DNA of 64,000 nt from Pelagicoccus mobilis (GCF_016595505.1 NZ_JAENIL010000038.1:1-64000); one strand, 5' to 3'. Shown: positions 49,672 to 58,977, numbered from the stretch's first letter. The notes: generated by a model not told the origin, from the letters alone. Numbers and translations are program-made.

Positions 49672-50160
49672 TCAGACGATCGATACATATTCGGCATACG
49701 CTCCTTCACTTCAAAAATTGAGAGACCAACCGTTTTTCGCCCTCGGATCCTATCCGTATCCTGTAGGCTAAAATTTAGTTAGACTCATTCTCGTGTGATT
49801 AGGAGTCATGCGAACGAAGTGCTCGTTCTGGAGCGTTAAGAGACTGTCCAGTATTTGTGGGAGCGTGATAGCTAGCTATCTTTCCCCTTTCGAACCGCGC
49901 GACAAGCATGCTCCCACCTATCTTCAGTTCGGAAATCCCCACATTATTGGACAGACTCTGAGAAGCTGGGGCAAAAGAACCCTTCAGGCTATAAGGAGAA
50001 AACAGACGAAAAACAGTCGCCCCATACAACTCCGGTCGGAGCTTCGCGGTAGCCTGAGCACATCGTCCATTCCCCAAAGGTATCATAATGTGAATACAAA
50101 CAATATTAAGCGATCACTTGGCAACACGCCGTTTACGCCTAAATTCCTTCAAAAAATGAG
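49672..50160. other. 489-base intergenic region
   Basis: No gene is supported. An inverted repeat with arms GTGGGAGCGTG (49857) and CATGCTCCCAC (49907), containing TAGCTAGCTA, is the only clear structure. Confidence 0.55.
49857..49917. repeat. Inverted repeat GTGGGAGCGTG / CATGCTCCCAC
   Basis: The 11-base arms match except for one pair, with a self-complementary TAGCTAGCTA in the loop. It may be a further palindromic repeat type. Confidence 0.5.
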
Positions 50161-50796
50161 ATGAAACTAGACCTAAAGTCAGCGAAATGGCTAAATAAGC
50201 CTAGAAGCAGCGAAGTAAAAGGAACGACAGTATCGATCACCACAGAGCCGGGTACCGATTTCTGGCAGCGATCATTCTATGGTTTCAGAAACGACAATGC
50301 CCCAGCACTTCTATGGTCTAGCGATGCTAACTTCACCTTCGCCGTGAAAGTTAACATCGACTATCGAAAACAGTTCGACCAATGCGGATTGATAGTATAC
50401 CTGGACAACGAAAACTGGTTCAAAGCGTCCATCGAATTCGAGAACGACCAGTTCTCGCGGCTTGGTAGCGTTGTGACAAACACAGGGTACTCTGACTGGG
50501 CGACAAGCGATATCCCCCTACCTCCCGAAATCCATTACCGATTAAGTCGAAGAGGTCCGGACTTCCTAATCGAGTTTTCTTACGATGGAACCGACTTTAA
50601 GCAGATGCGAATCTTTCATTTGCATAGCTTGGAACAGACAACGGAAGAGATGGGGAAAGCGAACCCACCTCTTCCTGCAAAAAACGTAATTCAGTTTGGC
50701 GTCTACGCATGCAGCCCCTTAGATTCATCGTTCACCGCTCAATTCACGAACTTCCAGTTCGAGCCCTGCAGATGGCACGCACACGCCGCTACCTAA
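50161..50796 (+). CDS. DUF1349 lectin-like protein
   Basis: This 211-residue protein with the DUF1349 concanavalin-like fold has TTEPGTDFWQRSFYGFRNDN near residue 30, FDQCGLIVYLDNENWFKASIEF near residue 75 and SDWATSDIPLP. No signal peptide is seen. Members are small beta-sandwich proteins, often annotated as regulators of enolase, with uncertain function. It starts the plus-strand group in the last third of the window. A (ACA)n tract separates it from the next frame. Start at 50161 is fixed by the family's N-terminus (MKLDLKSAKWLNKP). Confidence 0.8.
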   Translation: MKLDLKSAKWLNKPRSSEVKGTTVSITTEPGTDFWQRSFYGFRNDNAPALLWSSDANFTFAVKVNIDYRKQFDQCGLIVYLDNENWFKASIEFENDQFSRLGSVVTNTGYSDWATSDIPLPPEIHYRLSRRGPDFLIEFSYDGTDFKQMRIFHLHSLEQTTEEMGKANPPLPAKNVIQFGVYACSPLDSSFTAQFTNFQFEPCRWHAHAAT

Positions 50797-50841
50797 AAAG
50801 GTACGATAGACACGCCCACAAACCGTATCCACTTTTCAACG

Positions 50842-50870
50842 ACAACAACAACAACAACAACAACAACAAA
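50842..50870. repeat. ACA trinucleotide repeat
   Basis: Nine or so ACA units in a row, 50 bases before the truncated HAD gene. Confidence 0.85.
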
Positions 50871-50919
50871 ACATAGCGACCAGACGACGGTTTTACTATT
50901 AAAAGGGAAACCAAAACGC

Positions 50920-51189
50920 ATGATTCGAACTCTCATATTCGATCTAGACGACTACCTTGCTCCCGCGTCCACCGTAGGAGAGAAGCTGTACGAGCCGGCC
51001 TTCGAAGCCATGCGAGAGAAAAACCAAGGCGCTCTTTCCCAATCAACTCTAGAGCAGGCATTCGATGACATAGGGCACCATCCCCTCGATTGGGTGGCCG
51101 AGCGGTACGGCTTCCCCGAAGAGGTGAGAGACGCAGACTCCTTTGTCCAGTCCAGAATCGAGTTGCCGAGAATCATCCGAAATCACTGA
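50920..51189 (+). pseudogene. Truncated HAD-family hydrolase
   Basis: An 89-residue remnant of a HAD phosphatase of the pyrimidine 5'-nucleotidase kind, whose usual length is about 200-230. MIRTLIFDLDDYLAPAS is motif I with tyrosine in place of the usual threonine or serine after the second Asp. VGEKLYEPAFEAMRE and HPLDWVAERYGFPEE match the cap region. Motifs II-IV are missing and the reading stops at 51189 before a DUF2200 gene. It is probably not functional, unless the short form has another role. Confidence 0.6.
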
Positions 51190-51280
51190 AGCAGAGGACG
51201 ATTTGCAAAGCGGTGCGCAAACTTCGCCTCGCCTCACAACTCCGACTTGGCAATGCTTGGGCAGACTAATACCACACGCC

Positions 51281-51637
51281 ATGCCAACACACCGCATCTT
51301 CAAAACAAGCTTCTCAAGCGTCTATCCCCACTACGTGGCGAAGGCAGAAAAGAAAGGACGCACCAAGTCCGAAGTGGATGAGATCATACAGTGGCTCACG
51401 GGCTACAGCGAGACAGAGTTTGCAGCAGCTCTCGACACCGGAACCGACTTCGAGACCTTCTTCGCCGAAGCTCCCTCCATGAACCCTGCCCGAGAGTCGA
51501 TCACGGGAAAGATTTGCGGTGTGAGAATTGAAGAAATCGAAGAGCCAACCATGAAGGAGATACGATACCTGGACAAACTGATCGACGAGCTCGCGAAAGG
51601 GAGACCGATGTCAAAGATCCTACGGTCCGCTTTATGA
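51281..51637 (+). CDS. DUF2200 family protein
   Basis: This 118-residue protein matches DUF2200 end to end: [75 protein letters not shown] and [15 protein letters not shown]. The start at 51281 is the family start; the frame upstream to 51143 overlaps the HAD remnant and does not match. The function of the family is unknown, and it often appears as a lone gene. The domain is complete. Confidence 0.85.
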   Translation: MPTHRIFKTSFSSVYPHYVAKAEKKGRTKSEVDEIIQWLTGYSETEFAAALDTGTDFETFFAEAPSMNPARESITGKICGVRIEEIEEPTMKEIRYLDKLIDELAKGRPMSKILRSAL

Positions 51638-51713
51638 AGAGAATTCAAAGCAGCGGACTGATGCATAGCTGCCTCGCCCCCCTTACCGCAACAACTCAGC
51701 CTCGGCAGCCCCG

Positions 51714-52328
51714 ATGAACAAACACTGGAGCTTAGCATCCGAATCAAACCGGAAAAAGAGAACAAAATCCCTCTGGTTCTATTCGCTCGCAACTCCGATC
51801 GCCGTCTACCTTGGCATTACGAACTTCGGTACCGAATCGATTCCCCCAGACCAGTTGTGGATACTGGCGATTCCCGCCCTCATCCTACTCTTCTTCGCCC
51901 TAATCTTGAGAAACACGGCGAAGGGCGAGGAAAAGACCGAGATAGAATTGGACTACGATACTGGCTTAGCGTTCTTCCGAAATTATCGCTTCATAACAAA
52001 GTTCGCCGGCGACAAGGTTCTTGATGAGGTCGCAGTTCCCTTTTCTGGAATCTACACATCAAAGATCACAAAAGGAAAAGGGAACTCGGTCTGGTTGGAT
52101 CTAGTAACGAATCGCGGAAAGGTATCCATCGGATCATACGTCGAGCTACCCGAGATAATCGAAGCCTTCGACGAGATCATTCGCCTGAACCGAGAGACCA
52201 ACGAGACCTTCGACGAAGACTACCTCGCCGCGCCCAGACCAAGAACACCTTGGTATGGATGGTTGATCCTGCTAGCTGGCGTACTAGCCATCGCATTCAT
52301 CGGATGGGCCCATTTGAGAAACACCTAG
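51714..52328 (+). CDS. Uncharacterised membrane protein
   Basis: This 204-residue protein has two hydrophobic helices near the N-terminus (SLWFYSLATPIAVYLGITNF, LWILAIPALILLFFALIL). A soluble beta-rich middle follows (ELDYDTGLAFFRNYRFITKF, VPFSGIYTSKITKGK), and one C-terminal helix (GWLILLAGVLAIAFIGWAHL). No family is recognised. It precedes the retropepsin-like operon by 181 bases in the same direction. Confidence 0.7.
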   Translation: MNKHWSLASESNRKKRTKSLWFYSLATPIAVYLGITNFGTESIPPDQLWILAIPALILLFFALILRNTAKGEEKTEIELDYDTGLAFFRNYRFITKFAGDKVLDEVAVPFSGIYTSKITKGKGNSVWLDLVTNRGKVSIGSYVELPEIIEAFDEIIRLNRETNETFDEDYLAAPRPRTPWYGWLILLAGVLAIAFIGWAHLRNT

Positions 52329-52509
52329 GAGCTCCCACCCAGCGAGGCGGAGCAGGCCACAAAATGCCTAATACCTCCCCCTTCCCGCCCCTAGATTGGC
52401 CCTCAAACCAGCCTGCGGCACGAGCGAAGAGCGCCCCTGGATCCTGATATTGACTCGGCAACACCGACTCCCAACTATCTGCGGCTTCTCCCGATCCACT
52501 CAGACCAAC

Positions 52510-53088
52510 ATGTCTCAACCATTCCCGGTCCTATCTCTTGTTGCCTTGCTTGCCACCCTCGGTCTCGGCGGCTGCGAATCAGTTCCCACCCAGGAAAACG
52601 TTCCCGAGCCTAAGGTCGACAATGGCCCCGAAACGGTCACCGAATTCGACCGCGACCGCCCCTCTATCATCATCGGCGCCGTCGAAAAAGCGAGCTTCGA
52701 GGAGTTCGACTTCCCGCTCGAAGCGCGCATCGACACCGGGGCCACCACCTCCTCCATCGACGCTCGCGATATCAAGCCCTTCGAGCGCGACGGAAAAGAG
52801 TGGGTAGCCTTCACCATCAAGGATCGCGAGAGCGACGCCAGCCTACGCCTCAAGCGTCCCATCGAGCGCGTCGCCGTTATCGAACAGCAAGGCCCCAAGC
52901 AACGTCGCTACGTCGCCAGACTCTCACTCGTTTTCAACGGACAAGAGCCCGTCTTCGTGGAGTTCACCCTGACCAATCGGGAGAACTACGAATACCCCGT
53001 CCTCATCGGGCGAAACGTCCTCGAAGGAAAGTACATGGTCGACGTCTCCACCGAATTCGCACTCGGGAAATCCCTGTCCCAACAATGA
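52510..53088 (+). CDS. Retropepsin-like aspartic protease lipoprotein (Zn_protease family)
   Basis: This 192-residue lipoprotein (lipobox LGLGGC) starts at 52510 (MSQPFPVLSLVALLATLG); the frame to 52396 has no signal-like start. The retropepsin motif ARIDTGATTSSIDARDI holds the active aspartate in DTGA, and YPVLIGRNVLEGKYMVDVS matches the second conserved part of the fold. These proteins were once called ATP-dependent zinc proteases but have the fold of a retroviral protease dimer half. The stop overlaps the next ATG (ATGA), tying it to the 7TM protein and the ATP-grasp ligase. The three are widely found together, with unsettled function. Confidence 0.85.
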   Translation: MSQPFPVLSLVALLATLGLGGCESVPTQENVPEPKVDNGPETVTEFDRDRPSIIIGAVEKASFEEFDFPLEARIDTGATTSSIDARDIKPFERDGKEWVAFTIKDRESDASLRLKRPIERVAVIEQQGPKQRRYVARLSLVFNGQEPVFVEFTLTNRENYEYPVLIGRNVLEGKYMVDVSTEFALGKSLSQQ

Positions 53089-54635
53089 GCAGCTCATCAA
53101 GCGGGAAAAAATGGCCGCTCTACCTCGGGGTCGCCTTCCTCGTCCTCCTCGGCTCTTGGAGCATCTACAAAAAAGCGACCGTCTACGGCTACTCCCTCAC
53201 CCAAAGGGCCCAAGAGCCCGTCTGGCTGGTAGAGGCAGCCATCAGTTTCCGCGCGGATGGAGAACCAGTAAAGGTATCCCTAGCCGTCCCCAAGGACTCC
53301 TCGGCCTTCCACATCCTGGACGAAAAGAGCATCGCCCCAGGATACAGCGTCTCACTTCAGGAGCAAGACTCCGGGCGACGGGCAATCTGGTCGAAGCGGA
53401 GCGCTGAAGGCCCGCAAAAGATCTTCTACCGCCTCGACGTATTCGACGCCGTCGGCGGCCAAGTCCTCCTCCAACAGGATCCGCCCCCCACCCCAAACAA
53501 ACCGCGCTTCGAAGAGCCCTACAATACCACCGCCCTCGACTTGGTGGCTTCCATTCACGAACGCAGCGCCGACGACGATAGCTTCGCTTCAGAGCTTATT
53601 CGACAAATATCCCAGTACAAAAGAAACGAAGCCCTTCAAACGCTCCTGGAACTGGACCCCGACCTCGTCTCCCTAACGCGAAAATTGCTCGCTCTCGAAG
53701 GCATCCCCTCACGCCTCACCCGCGGCGTATCCCTTGAAAAGGACAGTCGCCTCGAGCCCATGCGCCAGCTCATCGACATCTACACCGGCGACGCATGGGA
53801 GCTTTTCGACCCGACTACCGGCAAAAAAGGAATCCCCTCCCGCTTCCTGCTCTGGCAACGTGGCGAAAGCTCGCTTCTCGACGTCGAAGGCGGACGCGGC
53901 TCGAAGGTATCCGTCTCCGTCATCCAAAAGGCCCGCCCTACAAACGAACTTATCCTAAAACGAAAAGACCTCACCGAGTCCGCCCTGTGGGACTTGTCCG
54001 TCTACACCCTCCCCATCAAGGAGCAAAACGTATTCAAAAAGCTATTCGTCATCCCTTTGGGAGCGCTCATCGTCGTCATCGTTCGCAACCTCATAGGCTT
54101 CAAGACCAGCGGCACCTTCATGCCTATCCTCCTCGCGTTGGCTTTCCTGGAAACCAAACTCCTTCCCGGACTCATCATCCTCTTCGTCATGATCGCCGCC
54201 GGTCTCGGCATCCGCAGCTACCTGTCCAAACTGAACCTCCTACTCGTCCCTCGCATCTCCGTCGGCATCATCGTGGTCATTTTCATCATGGCCGCCATGA
54301 GCATCATCAGCTTCAAAATGGGCCTCGAGACCGGCATGCGAGTCACCTTCTTCCCCATGATCATCATCGCTTGGACGATCGAAAGAATGTCCATCGCCGC
54401 CGAAGAGCAAGGCATACGGGAAGTCCTTATCCAGCTAGGCGGCAGCCTGTTCGTGGCAGTCATCGTCTACCTCACGATGAGCAACAAGCATATCACCCAC
54501 TTCATGTACGCCTTTCCTGAAGCCAATCTCATAATCCTTGGCATCATCCTTCTCCTCGGCGTTTACACCGGCTACCGATTAACCGAGCTCCACCGATTCC
54601 AGCCATTGGTCGAAAACACTAAGAAGGGCGAATGA
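53085..54635 (+). CDS. Inactive-transglutaminase/7TM protein
   Basis: This 516-residue membrane protein has an N-terminal anchor (WPLYLGVAFLVLLGSWSIY) and a periplasmic transglutaminase-like domain without its catalytic triad (LLALEGIPSRLTRGVSLEKD, TGDAWELFDPTTGKKGIPS). Seven hydrophobic helices follow from about residue 325 (LFVIPLGALIVVIVRNLIGF, ISVGIIVVIFIMAAMSIISF, LIILGIILLLGVYTG). The start at 53085 overlaps the protease stop by four bases, and the end overlaps the ligase start in the same ATGA way, so all three should be made together. The layout suggests that the soluble domain senses or scaffolds a peptide or glutamylated substrate in the periplasm. Confidence 0.85.
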   Translation: MSSSSSGKKWPLYLGVAFLVLLGSWSIYKKATVYGYSLTQRAQEPVWLVEAAISFRADGEPVKVSLAVPKDSSAFHILDEKSIAPGYSVSLQEQDSGRRAIWSKRSAEGPQKIFYRLDVFDAVGGQVLLQQDPPPTPNKPRFEEPYNTTALDLVASIHERSADDDSFASELIRQISQYKRNEALQTLLELDPDLVSLTRKLLALEGIPSRLTRGVSLEKDSRLEPMRQLIDIYTGDAWELFDPTTGKKGIPSRFLLWQRGESSLLDVEGGRGSKVSVSVIQKARPTNELILKRKDLTESALWDLSVYTLPIKEQNVFKKLFVIPLGALIVVIVRNLIGFKTSGTFMPILLALAFLETKLLPGLIILFVMIAAGLGIRSYLSKLNLLLVPRISVGIIVVIFIMAAMSIISFKMGLETGMRVTFFPMIIIAWTIERMSIAAEEQGIREVLIQLGGSLFVAVIVYLTMSNKHITHFMYAFPEANLIILGIILLLGVYTGYRLTELHRFQPLVENTKKGE

Positions 54636-55621
54636 ACATCGACTGGCTCAAACGCTTGAAGGAGTCCTTCCCTCCGAAACTCGCCTCAGTCCGATCGCTT
54701 CGCCAAGACGGCGTTCTCGGGATGAACACGAGGAACCACGCTTACATTCAAGCCTACAACGACCGTAAACTGTATCCAATCGTCGACGACAAAACGCAGA
54801 CAAAGAAGTTAGCCATTCGTCACAAGATCCCCACACCGGACCTAATCGGGATCATAAATTTCCAGCACCAGGTCCCTTCCGCCCTCGAGCTGCTGAAAAA
54901 CAAATCGGAGTTCGTCATCAAGCCCGCAAAAGGCTCAGCCGGAAAAGGGATTCTCGTCATCTCCAAACGAGAAGGAGACCTCTACTTCAAGCCAAGCGGA
55001 GCCAAGGTCACCAAAGCCGATCTCACCCGGCATATCTCCAATATCCTCTCAGGCCTCTATTCGCTTGGCGGCGTGACAGACTCGGCGATGATCGAGGAAA
55101 TCATCCAATTTACGGATACATTTGACGGCTACAGCTACCAAGGCGTCCCCGACATCCGAATCATCGTCTTCAAGGGTTATCCCGTCATGGCAATGTCACG
55201 CCTCTCCACCGAAGCCTCGGACGGCAAAGCAAACCTTCACCAAGGCGCCGTAGGCGTCGGCATCGACCTGGCGACAGGCCGAGCCCGCTACGCCGTGCAA
55301 TTCGACCAGTCCATCAAACGCCACCCCGACACCGGCAAGCCCTTCGACCAGCTAAAGATCCCGCTGTGGGATGAACACCTGCTCATAGCAACTCGCTGCT
55401 ACGAAATGGCAGGTTTGGGCTACCTCGGGGCCGACGTCGTCCTAGACAGAGTACGAGGCCCGCTCATTCTCGAACTCAACGCTCGCCCCGGCCTAGCGAT
55501 CCAAACCGCCAACGGGCTCGGGCTGCAGTCCCGCCTCAGCCGCATCGAGTCGCTAGACCACGAAACACCGCGCACCCCGGAAGAACGAGTCGATTTCAGC
55601 AAAAAGGAATTCGCCGCCTAA
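54632..55621 (+). CDS. RimK-like ATP-grasp ligase
   Basis: This 329-residue cytoplasmic protein has the ATP-grasp fold: NTRNHAYIQAYNDRKLYPIV, KLAIRHKIPTPDLIG, ATP-binding FVIKPAKGSAGKGILVI near residue 90, the DIRIIVFKGYPVMAMSRL strand, and metal-ligand LILELNARPGLAIQ. It is the alpha-L-glutamate ligase-like member of the trio. Such enzymes join amino acids to proteins or small molecules with ATP. The target is unknown. It ends the plus-strand operon, followed by a hairpin and a convergent sulfatase. Confidence 0.88.
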   Translation: MNIDWLKRLKESFPPKLASVRSLRQDGVLGMNTRNHAYIQAYNDRKLYPIVDDKTQTKKLAIRHKIPTPDLIGIINFQHQVPSALELLKNKSEFVIKPAKGSAGKGILVISKREGDLYFKPSGAKVTKADLTRHISNILSGLYSLGGVTDSAMIEEIIQFTDTFDGYSYQGVPDIRIIVFKGYPVMAMSRLSTEASDGKANLHQGAVGVGIDLATGRARYAVQFDQSIKRHPDTGKPFDQLKIPLWDEHLLIATRCYEMAGLGYLGADVVLDRVRGPLILELNARPGLAIQTANGLGLQSRLSRIESLDHETPRTPEERVDFSKKEFAA

Positions 55622-55628
55622 AGGTAGC

Positions 55629-55648
55629 GGCCGCTGTCCCTAGCGGCC
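55629..55648. terminator. Bidirectional terminator-like hairpin
   Basis: GGCCGCT (55629-55635) and AGCGGCC (55642-55648) pair across GTCCCT between the convergent ligase and sulfatase genes. Only 35 bases separate the two genes. Confidence 0.5.
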
Positions 55649-55656
55649 ACAAAGCC

Positions 55657-57438
55657 CTACCTCCTGCGAATATAAACATGATAAGCGCTTGTCAGCCGCT
55701 TGCCCGCTTCGTCCAAAAAGATGGCATCTAGCTCATGGAGTCCTTTACCCAGCTCAACTTCGAAAACGAGCGATTCATCCGATACCGTCACCTGCTTCGA
55801 ATCCGAAACGTCTCCAACTCTCAAATACGCCTCCTTAATCGGGAGGGCCACAAACTCATCACCATACAGCAAATGCGTCTTCGGACCGTAATCCCAAGCA
55901 TCCACAGTCTTGGTAACCGGAGGCACACCAGAAATCGTTCCACCATCCACCTCCTTCGGCCAGCGACGGATCTCAATTTCGAAGGCACCGGGCGTTTCTA
56001 CTTCAAAATGCCACAGGCCACTTATCGGCTTTCCAGAAGCTGTGTGAGCATGGTTCCATAAGGTCCCTTCCCTCAGTTCGGAGACCCCAAGGTACACTTC
56101 TTCGTCAAACTCAGTCCCCACAATCGGCAACGGAAACACACGATCCTCAGGAGTGACCAAAGCCCAGTAGTCATCAAACCGTTTCCGTAGTTGCTCAACC
56201 ACTTCAGGGTACTCTGCCGACACATTGTTTTTCTGAGCAGGATCCGCCTTGATGTCGTAAAGCTCATCCAGTGAAAGTAGACGCCAACGCTGAGTCAGAA
56301 CCGCACTTCGCCAGCCCTTTTCGTACTCCGCCTTCCGCTGGACTTCCACGAACAAGGTACGTTCGGGCCAATCGGACTCTTCTTCTTTCATCAAAGGAAC
56401 CAAACTCGTTCCGTCGAAGTCGATCTTCTTGTGAAGCTCTAAACCGCAGAGTTCGGTCAGTGTTGGAAGCAGATCGATGTGAGCCGAAAGCGTATCAATA
56501 TCTCTCGCCTCACCGAGGTCACCGCTAGGCCAACGTATAAAACAAGGCACACGATGACCTCCATCTTGAGTGCTCCCCTTTCCACCCGACATGCCTGCAT
56601 TGAAGGAGCTGCGACCATGCGTGCTCCCATTATCGGTCATAAAAATAACGATCGTATCATCCGCTAAGCCTTGGCCATCCAAAGTCTCCAATAGTTTCCC
56701 TACGTTCTGATCAACACGTTCGATCATCGCATAAAAGAGAGCACGCCCTTTCGGAGTTCCAGCGTCCAAGTACTTGTTTGCAAGCCCTGGATCCGGCAGG
56801 GTACAGGGATCATGTGGAGCGTAAGTCGGCAGGTAGACGAAGAACGGGTTCGGCTCATTGTATCCCTTGATATAATCTAAGGCTGCATCAAAGAACACGT
56901 CCGGGTTGTATCCCTCGCGATGCACTTGTTCCCCATTATGCCAATACACATCATTCACACGATCGTTCCAGAAGTAGTCATCCGATGTCCCAGGGCCGCC
57001 ATCACCAATTCCAAGCCATTCATCGAAACCGCGATCCATCGGGCGATAAGGATAGTTTGCCCCGAGGTGCCATTTTCCGAATAAGGCGGTTGCGTATCCG
57101 TTTTCCTTAAACACTTCGGCCATGGTTACCTCACCACGACGGAGATGGTTTCCACCTCGCACAGTGTGCCATACCCCTGCGTGATGAGAGTATTTTCCTG
57201 TCATGACCGCCGCACGTGTAGGAGCACAAGTCGGATCGACGTGAAAGTCAGTCAGACGAAGCGACTGCCTGTGCAAGGCATCGAGATTCGGAGTTTGCAG
57301 TTCCGGATTGCCATGGGCTGAGACATCCCCATAGCCCTGATCATCCGTCACAATCAAAACAACATTGGGACGCTGACTCGCAGATAGGAGACCTGCGAGC
57401 AGCAAGACAACGAACAAGCAAACTCCGTGCTTAAGCAT
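55657..57438 (-). CDS. Type I sulfatase with C-terminal beta extension
   Basis: This 593-residue sulfatase has a signal peptide (residues 1-20). The metal site is in VTDDQGYGDVSAHGNPE, and CAPTRAAVMTGKYSHHAG carries catalytic Cys71. GKWHLGANYPYRPMDRGF and MTDNGSTHGRSSF are typical. After the catalytic part, residues from about 465 make a beta-rich tail (LWHFEVETPGAFEIEIRRWP, LVFEVELGKGLHELDAIFL), which may bind sugar. It is convergent with the ligase trio and 11 bases after the fucosidase on its own strand. Removal of sulfate from fucose residues before or after the fucosidase is a fair guess. Confidence 0.94.
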   Translation of the reverse strand: MLKHGVCLFVVLLLAGLLSASQRPNVVLIVTDDQGYGDVSAHGNPELQTPNLDALHRQSLRLTDFHVDPTCAPTRAAVMTGKYSHHAGVWHTVRGGNHLRRGEVTMAEVFKENGYATALFGKWHLGANYPYRPMDRGFDEWLGIGDGGPGTSDDYFWNDRVNDVYWHNGEQVHREGYNPDVFFDAALDYIKGYNEPNPFFVYLPTYAPHDPCTLPDPGLANKYLDAGTPKGRALFYAMIERVDQNVGKLLETLDGQGLADDTIVIFMTDNGSTHGRSSFNAGMSGGKGSTQDGGHRVPCFIRWPSGDLGEARDIDTLSAHIDLLPTLTELCGLELHKKIDFDGTSLVPLMKEEESDWPERTLFVEVQRKAEYEKGWRSAVLTQRWRLLSLDELYDIKADPAQKNNVSAEYPEVVEQLRKRFDDYWALVTPEDRVFPLPIVGTEFDEEVYLGVSELREGTLWNHAHTASGKPISGLWHFEVETPGAFEIEIRRWPKEVDGGTISGVPPVTKTVDAWDYGPKTHLLYGDEFVALPIKEAYLRVGDVSDSKQVTVSDESLVFEVELGKGLHELDAIFLDEAGKRLTSAYHVYIRRR

Positions 57439-57449
57439 TTTCGTTCCGC

Positions 57450-58952
57450 TTACTTTGAGGGCTTAATTTTGAAGACCCAAGAGTACTTCAGATTAACCCC
57501 TTGAGGCATAGAGATCTTCACTCCATCACTAGATTGGCTGTATTCAAGCTCACCATCCCAACCCAAAAGCTCGATTGACTCGATACCGATGGTATCCTTT
57601 GTCAGGGATTCGATGGTGATATCCGTTGATGGTGGATCCAAAACGATCGCATACAGGTTTCCATTGTTGGTCGTGAAACGAATGTCTTCCTGAGTGAACT
57701 TGGAGTTTTTGTGCTCAGAGATGTGACCTGTAACTGTTTCTGTGGGGCCCTCTCCATACGTTTGCCAATAGGAACTGCCGTGAATGGCCTCACCGTTTAG
57801 ATCGAGCCACTCTCCCATCTCGAGCAGAGTCGCCTTTTGGTCTTCTGGAATGATGCCGTCCCAACGCGGTCCGATGTTAAGAAGCAAACAACCGTTCTTG
57901 CTCACGATATCGCATAGATCTGCGATTAGTTCACCTGCCCCCTTGGGTTTCCAATTGGTCGCATAGTACCAGGAGTTCTTTCCGATCGATGTATCCGTTT
58001 GCCAATACTCCTTTCGCAAATGGTCCATTTTGCTGCGCTCAAGATCAAGCATGTGGGTACCTTCCGGGTAGGAATCGAACTTTAGGTTCTTCGTTTGCAA
58101 GACCACCGTTTTATCACGGGCTACGCCCGAATTATAGTAGTAAGCCGCCAATTTCTTGTGGTACGGGACGAAATTCTCTCGATCCAAGAAGAAGTCGAAC
58201 CAAAGAATATCCGGCTCGTACTTATCGATGATCTCCTTCGTACGTGGCCACCATGTGTTCGCCAACCACTCCGGGCTAACCGGATCCCCCATTTTGCGCT
58301 TTGGACCATAGAGCGCCTCGTAGCGTGGGTCGCTATTGTCGTAGTAATCTTGGATGTTGTAGAAGAACCAATTGAAGGCTAGGTGGGAGCTCGCCCCAGC
58401 GATCAAACCTTCGTCTTTAACCGCGTCGATCAACTCTTTGAATACATCACGCTTCGGTCCCATATCAACTGCGTGGTAAGGAGTGACGCTCGACTCGTAG
58501 AGGGCGAACCCATCGTGGTGTTCCGCCACCGGGATCACGTACTTAGCTCCTGACTTTTTGAAAAGCTCCGCCCACTCTTTGGCATCGAAATTCTCCATGG
58601 TGAACTTCGGAATCAAGTCCTTGTATCCAAAGTCCTTCTGATCCCCGAACTTCTTTTTGTGATACTCGTAGGCAGGGTGAGGCTTGTCCGAAGTCTTCTC
58701 ACCCGTATGGTTATCGAAGTTCCCCTTATCCAAGTACATCCATCGTGGATACCAATCCGTATGCAGTTCCGCCACGGAGTTAGGACCCCAGTGGATAAAG
58801 ATCCCGAACTTCGAATCCTTCATCCATTGCGGAATTTCATATTGATGCAGGCTTTCCCATGTTTCTTCGTACTTAGGTTGCTCGGCTTCTTTCTGTACAC
58901 AGCCAACCGTGCACAGCGACGCCAAGGCGGATATCAAAATAGTCTTTTTCAT
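57450..58952 (-). CDS. GH29 alpha-L-fucosidase lipoprotein
   Basis: This 500-residue enzyme has a lipobox (LCTVGC) after MKKTILISALAS. I use the ATG at 58952, with GGAAGG upstream, instead of the longer frame to 58994 that overlaps the symporter. GH29 motifs include SKFGIFIHWGPNSV near residue 47, AEHHDGFALYES and PDILWFDFFLD with nucleophile Asp253. It should release alpha-L-fucose in the periplasm. The gene lies between the SGLT-type symporter and a sulfatase, and the genes upstream supply fucose oxidation, so the module handles sulfated fucosides. The acid/base residue is not fixed by inspection. Confidence 0.93.
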   Translation of the reverse strand: MKKTILISALASLCTVGCVQKEAEQPKYEETWESLHQYEIPQWMKDSKFGIFIHWGPNSVAELHTDWYPRWMYLDKGNFDNHTGEKTSDKPHPAYEYHKKKFGDQKDFGYKDLIPKFTMENFDAKEWAELFKKSGAKYVIPVAEHHDGFALYESSVTPYHAVDMGPKRDVFKELIDAVKDEGLIAGASSHLAFNWFFYNIQDYYDNSDPRYEALYGPKRKMGDPVSPEWLANTWWPRTKEIIDKYEPDILWFDFFLDRENFVPYHKKLAAYYYNSGVARDKTVVLQTKNLKFDSYPEGTHMLDLERSKMDHLRKEYWQTDTSIGKNSWYYATNWKPKGAGELIADLCDIVSKNGCLLLNIGPRWDGIIPEDQKATLLEMGEWLDLNGEAIHGSSYWQTYGEGPTETVTGHISEHKNSKFTQEDIRFTTNNGNLYAIVLDPPSTDITIESLTKDTIGIESIELLGWDGELEYSQSSDGVKISMPQGVNLKYSWVFKIKPSK

Positions 58953-58977
58953 CTCTTTTCCTTCCAAAATTTTCAAT

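Noticed and set aside
49808-50164. 118-codon plus-strand frame before the DUF1349 gene
   Set aside because: It contains the GTGGGAGC inverted repeat and its translation is Ser/Arg-rich with no recognisable features.
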